A DNA stretch of 12,573 nt from Chitinophagaceae bacterium (lineage in GTDB: Bacteria > Bacteroidota > Bacteroidia > Chitinophagales > Chitinophagaceae), in assembly GCA_021323155.1 (NCBI GenBank), contig JAJTCI010000036.1, positions 1 through 12,573 of the forward strand, written 5' to 3'. Shown in pieces: positions 6,985-12,573 of the stretch. Position 1 is the stretch's first letter. Every line of letters starts with the position of its first letter. A model generated the notes under the pieces. It saw only the letters and a list, made by a program, of their open reading frames with translations. It did no database searches and was not told where the DNA came from. The position numbers and the translations under genes are program-made.

Positions 6985-8172
6985 ATGAAGAGCAATTTCC
7001 CCCTGCGCCTGGCCGTATTATATTTCGTTGTGGCCATACTATGGATCTTTGTGAGCGACCGGGTGGTGACTGCCGTTGTTCCCGCGACACTTCGTGACAA
7101 CGTTCAGACCATAAAGGGCTTTGGTTTCGTTTTCGTCTCAGCGATCGCCTTGTTCTTCATCATGCGATTCTATCATCGCCACATCCGCAAGACTGAATCG
7201 GAATACCGACAGCTGTTTAAAGACAACCCGCATCCCATGTGGGTCTATGATACGAAGTCTTTAAAATTCCTGGCAGTGAATAACGCGACGATCAACAAAT
7301 ACAAATTCAGCAAGGAAGAATTCAGGCAAATCAAGGTCACCGATATACGGCCCGAGGAAGACCGCGCCTCGCTGGAGGCATTCGTACAGGTGGTTAAAGA
7401 CCAGTCGTACCACGACTCCGGTATCTGGCGGCACATGGACAAGGAGGGAAAACATTTTTTTGTACGGGTCGCCTCGCACAGCACGCGCTTCGAGCACCAC
7501 AAGGCGCGGGTGGTGCTGGCGATCGATGTAGAAGACCAGATCCAGGCGCAGAAAAAACTCCAGCTCTCCGAAACCAAGTTGAAAGGACTTATCAATAACT
7601 CCGACGACCTCATCTGGATGATAGATAGTCATGGCATCATTGTAACGGCCAACGAAGCCTTCCGGAAAAAGTTCATGCAGTTCACGGGCATCACGGTAGA
7701 GCTATCGAAAAAAATAGACGTACGGCAACTTGCCGGCATGGACTTCACCAGGAACTGGAACACATACTTTCACCAGGCATTCCGTGGGAAGCACCTGAAG
7801 GTGGAAGAGGAGGTGAAAGGTGAAAATGGCTCAGAATATTTCGAGATCATCCTTAATCCCATGCACAATGATAACAAGGAGATCTTTGGCGTGGGTTGCT
7901 TTGCCCGCGATATCACCGAGAGAAAGAAAACAGAGAACCAGATCCGAGAACAGATCAGCCGGCTGAAAGAAGTGGCCTGGATACAAAGCCATGAATTAAG
8001 GAAACCGGTGGCCAATATTCTTGGTTTACTTAGCCTGCTGAAAACGACACCGCCGAACACCGATAACAACGAATTGCTCGATCATATGGATACCTCCTGC
8101 CATGAACTGGACGCGATCGTCAAGAAAATCGTTGATAAGACCTCCACCCCGGAAGAGCGTTCCTCTATATAG
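6985..8172 (+). CDS. Membrane PAS-PAS protein with histidine-kinase H-box but no ATPase domain
   Basis: A 395-residue putative sensor. Residues 7-25 and about 43-62 are two transmembrane segments enclosing a short periplasmic loop. PAS domain 1 spans about 73-187 (YRQLFKDNPHPMWVYD, then LAIDVEDQ) and PAS domain 2 about 200-315 (LKGLINNSDDLIWMID, ending FARDITERKK). A coiled linker leads to an H-box, WIQSHELRKPVANILGLLSL (332-351), with His336 as the phospho-acceptor candidate. A second helix (about 363-385) completes the two-helix dimerisation domain. The protein then stops at TAG 8170-8172: the N, G1 and G2 boxes of the ATP-binding domain are absent. The next 35 nt and the following gene contain no remnant of it. 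It cannot be a self-sufficient kinase; it may be phosphorylated in trans, heterodimerise with another kinase, or act as a non-enzymatic sensor. No response regulator gene is adjacent. Confidence 0.88.
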   Translation: MKSNFPLRLAVLYFVVAILWIFVSDRVVTAVVPATLRDNVQTIKGFGFVFVSAIALFFIMRFYHRHIRKTESEYRQLFKDNPHPMWVYDTKSLKFLAVNNATINKYKFSKEEFRQIKVTDIRPEEDRASLEAFVQVVKDQSYHDSGIWRHMDKEGKHFFVRVASHSTRFEHHKARVVLAIDVEDQIQAQKKLQLSETKLKGLINNSDDLIWMIDSHGIIVTANEAFRKKFMQFTGITVELSKKIDVRQLAGMDFTRNWNTYFHQAFRGKHLKVEEEVKGENGSEYFEIILNPMHNDNKEIFGVGCFARDITERKKTENQIREQISRLKEVAWIQSHELRKPVANILGLLSLLKTTPPNTDNNELLDHMDTSCHELDAIVKKIVDKTSTPEERSSI

Positions 8173-8207
8173 GCACAGATTTTTCTGAAGCTATATAAAG
8201 TTTTTTT

Positions 8208-9743
8208 ATGCATAGAGATGGTGCCAACAAGAGCCTCTGGCAGGATGCCATGCCGGTCTACAAACCCAAACACAAGATCATTCCCGAACAGGTGGTGGAT
8301 GTCCTGGTCGTCGGTGGTGGTATCACAGGATTGTCAACGGCTTTGGCGCTCCAGAAAGCCGGGCAACTGGTGCTGGTGATAGAATCCCATACTATTGGAT
8401 TTGGCACTACGGGAGGCACTACGGCTCATCTCAACACTTTCCTTGACACAACCTACGATCATATTGAGCGTGACTTTGGGGAAAAGGGTGCACAGCTGGT
8501 TTTCCAGGCAACTTCGGAGGCGATAGAATCGATCCGGAAAAACACGGAAGAATATAATATCGATTGTGGCTTCGGCTACAAAGACGGCTACGTGTTCGCC
8601 CAAAACAAAGACCAGGCAGAAGCGCTTGAAAAACTCGTCCAGGCATCACGTAAAGCCGGTATGGAGATCCATTACACCGATGACCTGCCGATACCTGTTC
8701 CTTTTGAAAAAGCGGCCTCGTTTACTAAACAGGCGCAGTTTCATCCCACCAGGTATTTATACGGTATCGCCGAAGCATTGGAGAATGCAGGTGGGATGAT
8801 CGTCCAGCAATGCAGGGCGGAACACTTTGAAAGCAATGTACTCACGGAGGTGAGGACCAACCTGGGAGTGATACGCGCACGCAAGCTGATCTTCGCTACG
8901 CATATCCCGCCGAGCATCAACCTGCTCCACTTCCGGTGCGCGCCTTACCGCAGCTATGCGCTGGCGTTGAAACTGAACGATGGCAACTACCCGGATGCGT
9001 TGGTGTATGATATGTATGATCCTTTCCGTTACTACCGTACACAGGAGGCGGACGGGCAAAAATACCTTGTCATCGGGGGAGAAGACCATAAGACGGGGCA
9101 TAACGATAATACTGATTTCTGCTTTTCAAAGCTCGACAGTTACGCCAGTAAGTATTACGATATCGAGGAAGTATCCTTTAAGTGGTCGTCTGAGTATTTC
9201 GAACCCGCAGACGGTCTACCGTATATCGGCCATTTACCGGGCTTTGCTGACAACGTTTTTGTTGCTACCGGTTTTAGTGGCAATGGAATGGTATACTCGC
9301 ATGTAGCTGCGTTGTTATTAAGAGACCTGATCACCACCGGCCAGAATCCTTTCCAGCATGTATTCGATCCGAACCGCATTAAACCGGTCGCCGGCTTCTC
9401 CAATTTTGTAAAAGAGAATGCAGACGTGGTAAGGGAGTTCATCGGTAAGCGCCTCTCCAAGGAAAAGATCGAAAGCCTGGTAGAGGTAGGAAAAGGCGAA
9501 GGCAAAGTGGTGAAATATGAAGGAGAGTCTATCGCGCTATACCGGGATGATCGCGGAACGTTGCACGCAGTAAACCCTGTTTGCACCCACGCCAAATGCA
9601 TCGTGCAGTGGAACAACTCGGAAAAGAGCTGGGATTGTCCCTGCCATGGCGCGCGTTATACCGCGGATGGCAAAGTACTCACAGGGCCGGCAAGTAAAGA
9701 CCTGGAGATCGTAGAGTTGAAGGACCTGGTGAAAGTGGAATAA
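8208..9743 (+). CDS. FAD-dependent oxidoreductase with C-terminal Rieske [2Fe-2S] domain (YhfW-like)
   Basis: A 511-residue two-domain redox protein. The N-terminal part is a DAO/glycine-oxidase-type flavoprotein: the dinucleotide-binding loop VDVLVVGGGITGLSTALAL is at 30-48. A family-typical TTGGTTAHLNT (67-77) follows, and a late FAD-contact motif reads GFSGNGMVYSHVAA. The C-terminal part is a Rieske domain with box I C459-T-H461-A-K-C464 and box II C477-P-C479-H480-G. The [2Fe-2S] ligands are Cys459, His461, Cys477 and His480. Cys464 and Cys479 match the disulfide pair of high-potential Rieske proteins. This arrangement is that of Bacillus YhfW and many Bacteroidota homologues, whose substrate is not established. 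No signal peptide is seen, so it is probably cytoplasmic. The start ATG at 8208 is chosen because RDG-x3-SLW is typical of the N-terminus. It lies 35 nt after the PAS gene, with no clear promoter or terminator between them. Confidence 0.9.
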   Translation: MHRDGANKSLWQDAMPVYKPKHKIIPEQVVDVLVVGGGITGLSTALALQKAGQLVLVIESHTIGFGTTGGTTAHLNTFLDTTYDHIERDFGEKGAQLVFQATSEAIESIRKNTEEYNIDCGFGYKDGYVFAQNKDQAEALEKLVQASRKAGMEIHYTDDLPIPVPFEKAASFTKQAQFHPTRYLYGIAEALENAGGMIVQQCRAEHFESNVLTEVRTNLGVIRARKLIFATHIPPSINLLHFRCAPYRSYALALKLNDGNYPDALVYDMYDPFRYYRTQEADGQKYLVIGGEDHKTGHNDNTDFCFSKLDSYASKYYDIEEVSFKWSSEYFEPADGLPYIGHLPGFADNVFVATGFSGNGMVYSHVAALLLRDLITTGQNPFQHVFDPNRIKPVAGFSNFVKENADVVREFIGKRLSKEKIESLVEVGKGEGKVVKYEGESIALYRDDRGTLHAVNPVCTHAKCIVQWNNSEKSWDCPCHGARYTADGKVLTGPASKDLEIVELKDLVKVE

Positions 9744-9765
9744 CCCTCACCAGGCAGCGAGTCCC

Positions 9766-10617
9766 TTATTTCTTCGCCAGCAAATGATTATAGGTAAAGA
9801 TACCCTGCTGTATCGCTTCGTAATGCCTTGCGGATTGCATCATGTTATCAAAGCGAAGCTTTGAAATGATCTTCGCCTTGTATATTACTTTACAGAAGCC
9901 CGCGTAACGGTCGCAGATCTCTTTCAGGTTGCGGTAGGAAACCATCATGTGTTTCGTCACATCCCTCGATTCAAAAGAATGGAATCCGGCATTTTGGGCA
10001 TGTTCCCTGTGTTCTGCTTCGGTGTCAAGGTCGGGTATCGCCCAGGCTTCGAACATTTCTTTTAAGGTGTATTCCCTTGCCGGGTCGAGCGGTCGGTCCG
10101 TTCTCAGGTTTTCGCCGATCACCAGCCTGCCGCCGGGTTTCAATACCCGGTAAGCTTCTTTATAGAAAAGCGATTTATCCGCTGCATGGCAGAGGCTTTC
10201 GATCGCCCACACGACGTCTGCACTCGCATCCTCAAACGGCATATGCAGGTAATCGGCCACAAGGAAGTTGACATTAGGAATTCGCTTCTTTGCCACGAAG
10301 CGCTCAATCGTCTTTACTTGCTTCGGTACCAGGGTGATCCCGGTAACATGGGCGTGGCGATTCTTTGCAAGCCATACGGACGAGTGGCCCAGTCCGCAAC
10401 CCGCATCGATTACAGAGTCGCCGGCTCTTATACCTGCCCAATCGGCCATCACCTGGTTGGCACGGTTGATCGCCTCATGGTGGTTCGTAGCAACTTCATC
10501 ATAATAACCAAAATGCAGCGCGGGCGTGTTACTCAAGCGCCAGTTCCATAGCAAGCCGTACTCGAATTGCGTGCGCGTATAATATTTCCTGATGGACTCT
10601 ATTCTTTCTGTTGACAT
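9766..10617 (-). CDS. Class I SAM-dependent methyltransferase
   Basis: A 283-residue methyltransferase with a Rossmann-like SAM-binding core. Motif I is VIDAGCGLGHSSVWLA (69-84), the post-I region VTGITLVPKQV (91-101), and motif II/III VADYLHMPFEDASADVVWAIE (120-140) then YRVLKPGGRLVIGE (156-169). The N-terminal helices, with LHFGYYD before the core, and the C-terminal cap resemble the small-molecule methyltransferases of the tocopherol/sterol/sarcosine group. The substrate cannot be inferred. It is probably cytoplasmic. It lies 62 nt downstream of the ABC permease in the same direction and converges with the Rieske flavoprotein gene across 22 nt, where I see no hairpin terminator. No strong TAnnTTTG box precedes it, so it may be transcribed with the permease. 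Confidence 0.87.
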   Translation of the reverse strand: MSTERIESIRKYYTRTQFEYGLLWNWRLSNTPALHFGYYDEVATNHHEAINRANQVMADWAGIRAGDSVIDAGCGLGHSSVWLAKNRHAHVTGITLVPKQVKTIERFVAKKRIPNVNFLVADYLHMPFEDASADVVWAIESLCHAADKSLFYKEAYRVLKPGGRLVIGENLRTDRPLDPAREYTLKEMFEAWAIPDLDTEAEHREHAQNAGFHSFESRDVTKHMMVSYRNLKEICDRYAGFCKVIYKAKIISKLRFDNMMQSARHYEAIQQGIFTYNHLLAKK

Positions 10618-10622
10618 GAATG

Positions 10623-10668
10623 ATTGTATTCCTGGGATGAGGCCTTCAAGATATTGTATTTACGTAAA
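10623..10668. repeat. Direct repeat and palindrome in the methyltransferase upstream gap
   Basis: ATTGTATT occurs at 10623-10630 and again at 10653-10660, exactly 30 bp apart (about three helical turns). The second copy runs into the 10-bp palindrome TTTACGTAAA (10659-10668). Both lie in the 62-nt gap between the permease stop and the methyltransferase start. Such spacing could suit a dimeric regulator, but short AT-rich repeats arise by chance, and no regulator is encoded nearby. Confidence 0.25.
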
Positions 10669-10679
10669 ACAACCAGTGC

Positions 10680-11765
10680 TTACAGTTTCGCTTTCACATT
10701 GAGTGCGTCGCGAAGGCCGTTACCAAGAAGATTAAAGGCAAGTACCAGCAACATAATGGCGATACCCGGGGCCAGTGCCAGCATGGGATTATTGGTAATG
10801 ATAAAATTATAGTTCTCCTTGATCATCAATCCCCAGCTAGGTTGCGGTGGCTGCACACCCACGCCCAGGAAACTCAGGCCAGCCTCTATCACGATGGCGG
10901 AAGCAAAATTGCTCGCCGCGATCACCATTACCGGCCCCAGGATATTCGGCAATATGTGAAAGAATATGATCCGCCCATGCGAAAAACCCAGGGCCTTCGC
11001 AGCCTCCACGTATTCCAGTTCCCGGACCGCGAGTACTTGTCCACGCACCAGCCGCGCCACGTTCACCCACATGGTGAGTCCGACAGCGATGAACACCTGC
11101 CAGAATCCTTTTCCGAGTGCGAGGGTAATGGCAAACACCAGCAATAAGGTAGGTATGCTCCAGATCACGTTGATCAGCCACATGATAATGTCATCGGTCT
11201 TTCCACGGAAATAACCGGCAAGCGCCCCCAATAAGATCCCGATCGTTAAGGAGATGATCACAGCGATAAAGCCTACGCTCATACTTACCCGCACACCCAC
11301 TATGAGGCGACTGAGGATATCACGTCCGAACTTATCTGTCCCGAGGAAATATTTGCGCCCTATTACCGGTTCGGCCGCCAGTTGTGAAATATGGAAAGAC
11401 TGGCGTTCGCTAATGCCTTCATCCACGAATTTCCGGACCACAAGGCTATCGCCGTTTCTTTCATGCCGTATGATGGGAATGTAATTGTAGTTAGTTTCTT
11501 TTCCATTGATGACCCGGTCGAAAAATCCCTGCTGTGTAATTACCCGCTCCTTCTTTATTTTTAGGAGTTGCGCCGCGTAACCGGGCTTCTTACTACCGAT
11601 CTCCGGGATCATCGTATTGGCATACGGAGAATCATCCGGTGAAACAACGTAGGCGAATATGAATAAAAGCAGTGACAGCGCTATCACTACGATACCCGCC
11701 AGCGCGCCCCTGTTTTTTTTCAGGCGCCGCCAGAACAATGAACCTACGGGTTTTGCGCTTTTCAT
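10680..11765 (-). CDS. ABC transporter permease, OppC/DppC type
   Basis: Inner-membrane permease subunit of a peptide/nickel-type ABC importer, 361 residues. A cytoplasmic N-terminus (LFWRRLKKNRGALAG) leads into TM1 (about 22-41). Next comes an unusually long extracytoplasmic stretch (about 42-140) before the conserved LGTDKFGRDILSRL (141-154). Five more membrane segments follow, to about residue 348. The coupling loop that docks on the ATPase is EAAKALGFSHGRIIFFHILPN (254-274), and EAGLSFLGVGVQPPQPSWG (294-312) is the OppC-type signature. In typical OppC the TM1-to-LGTD stretch is far shorter; the extended form is common in Bacteroidota. The partner permease, ATPases and binding protein are not in the window. 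The ATG at 11763-11765 is 17 nt after the end of the glycosyltransferase frame, so the two may be co-transcribed. Confidence 0.92.
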   Translation of the reverse strand: MKSAKPVGSLFWRRLKKNRGALAGIVVIALSLLLFIFAYVVSPDDSPYANTMIPEIGSKKPGYAAQLLKIKKERVITQQGFFDRVINGKETNYNYIPIIRHERNGDSLVVRKFVDEGISERQSFHISQLAAEPVIGRKYFLGTDKFGRDILSRLIVGVRVSMSVGFIAVIISLTIGILLGALAGYFRGKTDDIIMWLINVIWSIPTLLLVFAITLALGKGFWQVFIAVGLTMWVNVARLVRGQVLAVRELEYVEAAKALGFSHGRIIFFHILPNILGPVMVIAASNFASAIVIEAGLSFLGVGVQPPQPSWGLMIKENYNFIITNNPMLALAPGIAIMLLVLAFNLLGNGLRDALNVKAKL

Positions 11766-11782
11766 TTTCTCATTCCTATTTC

Positions 11783-11998
11783 TTATTTAACCCTCCGTCC
11801 CTTCCACTGGTAGCTACCAAATTTACCAAGCCACCCGGCCGTCACCACGTACACGATATGTAAAGGCTGCATCAGCGGGAACCACCAAAGTAGCTTTTTC
11901 TCTCTATAAAATCCGGCCACCGGTAACATGAACGATAGCTCGGCAAGTGATTTAAAAATACCGGCGATCACGACAAGTTTCAGATAAAAAAGATCCCA
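11783..11998 (-). pseudogene. Family 2 glycosyltransferase, 3' part in a shifted frame
   Basis: This is the C-terminal remnant of the same glycosyltransferase, in the +1 frame relative to the upstream part. The readable sequence starts around RIWDLFYLKLVVIAGIF and continues KSLAELSFMLPVAGF, then LLWWFPLMQPLHIVYVV, and ends GKFGSYQWKGRRVK before TAA at 11783-11785. It holds about two membrane helices, and the ending QPLHIVY...WKGR is the usual C-terminus of Bacteroidota family 2 glycosyltransferases. An internal ATG at 11969-11971 exists but is unlikely to be a real start. Read continuously with the upstream part, the protein is about 30 residues short between RIRWASKA and KSLAEL, where family members normally have an additional membrane helix. 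The stop lies 17 nt before the permease ATG. Confidence 0.75.
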
Positions 11999-12573
11999 GA
12001 TGCGCTTTGCTCGCCCACCGGATGCGTTGGTTAAAAAAACTAAACCAGTCCGGCATGGGTGTGGTTCGCACGATGGCCTGCGGGGTGAACAGGTAGCCTA
12101 GCTTTCCCGGGTAGCGCTTCCTGATCTTGTGCATCAAAAGCATGTCATCGCCACTGGCTACGGAATCGATACCCCGAAAACCGTTGACTTCAATAAAAGC
12201 GGATTTTTTATACGCAAGGTTGGCGCCATTGCACATACTATGTTTGTCAGCCGATACAGCGGCAGCCGTCACACCTTGCAGGCTGAGGAAATCCAGGCAC
12301 TGGAATACGGAGACAAGTGACCCATTGTTAATGAATTTTACCGGCGCCGCCACGAATACAGAATCTTCGCGCTGGATATATGCATCGTATGATTTTAACC
12401 ATTGGCTTTCCACATCGCAATCAGCGTCAGTAGTGATGATCCAGTCCCCCATAGCCTGTGGTACCGCGGTCTCGATGGCTTTTTTCTTGTACGCGTTCAA
12501 TAAGCGCCCCTGGACCGAGTCGGCAAGGCGAATCAACTTCAGCGTGGGATAACGTTGCTGAAGTGCCTCTACT
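11952..12573 (-). pseudogene. Family 2 glycosyltransferase, 5' part: cut by the window end and stopping early
   Basis: The frame enters from the window end with no stop codon (the TTG at 12534-12536 is an internal Leu, not a start), so the N-terminal nucleotide-binding region is outside. What remains carries GT-A family 2 motifs: GDWIITTDADCDVESQWL with the metal-binding DAD, a CNGANLAYKKSAF segment, the acceptor-site SGDD, and QRIRW (the Q-x-x-R-W motif of membrane-linked family 2 enzymes). After RIRWASKA similarity ends abruptly: 12 unrelated residues (HLGSFLSETCRD and RRYF beyond) lead to TAA at 11952. The expected C-terminal membrane region continues in another frame (next entry). The simplest reading is loss of about 30 residues' worth of DNA, not a multiple of three, near 11997-12006. 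This would disable the membrane anchor, unless the break is an assembly or sequencing error. The role would be transfer of a sugar to lipid or polysaccharide at the inner membrane. Confidence 0.78.

Noticed and set aside
8165..8198. Repeated CTATATA near the end of the PAS gene and before the flavoprotein gene
   Set aside because: Only seven AT-rich bases, one copy inside the coding end; too short to support a function.
9744..9765. Terminator between the convergent flavoprotein and methyltransferase genes
   Set aside because: The 22-nt gap has no stem with a T-tract on either strand.

Overview
The window reads as chromosomal DNA of a Bacteroidota bacterium, most likely Chitinophagaceae or a close relative. 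The evidence is a TonB-dependent-type outer-membrane barrel of the PF14905 kind, a DUF5522 mini-protein, a paired M16 peptidase cassette, a Bacteroidetes-style glycosyltransferase C-terminus, near absence of Shine-Dalgarno sites, and two copies of the Bacteroidetes -7 promoter octamer TATCTTTG. No rRNA, tRNA, CRISPR array, insertion sequence or phage block was seen. No gene-free stretch exceeds 300 bases.

Layout. (1) 1-2570 (+): 3' part of an outer-membrane beta-barrel receptor-like protein, cut by the window start. (2) 2588-2623: a perfect A/T-flanked hairpin that can terminate transcription from both sides. (3) 2640-6884 (-): a tightly packed cluster. In transcription order it holds tRNA m7G46 methyltransferase TrmB, a four-cysteine DUF5522 protein, an alkyltransferase-like (MGMT-fold, Cys to Ala) protein, a catalytic M16 peptidase, its non-catalytic M16 partner, and a YvlD-type small membrane protein. 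Genes overlap or are 1-70 nt apart. A TATCTTTG element precedes trmB and another precedes the M16 pair. (4) 6985-8172 (+): a membrane PAS-PAS protein ending in a histidine-kinase dimerisation/H-box region with no ATPase domain. (5) 8208-9743 (+): an FAD-dependent oxidoreductase fused to a C-terminal Rieske [2Fe-2S] domain (YhfW-like). (6) 9766-12573 (-): in transcription order a family 2 glycosyltransferase (5' end outside the window, reading frame broken near 12000), an OppC/DppC-type ABC permease, and a class I SAM methyltransferase.

Functional reading. The two M16 proteins are complementary: the first has HxxEH, and the second lacks it but has the Arg/Tyr substrate-binding pair. They very likely form one heterodimeric protease. 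The ATL protein and the DUF5522 protein are co-encoded with overlap, so a shared job is possible but unproven. The rest is a mix of housekeeping and accessory metabolism; no defence or mobile system is visible. The points most worth a second look are the glycosyltransferase with an apparent frame-breaking loss of about 30 residues, the kinase-like protein lacking its catalytic domain, the Ala-type ATL next to DUF5522, and the TATCTTTG element placed so close to the trmB start that the mRNA could be leaderless.
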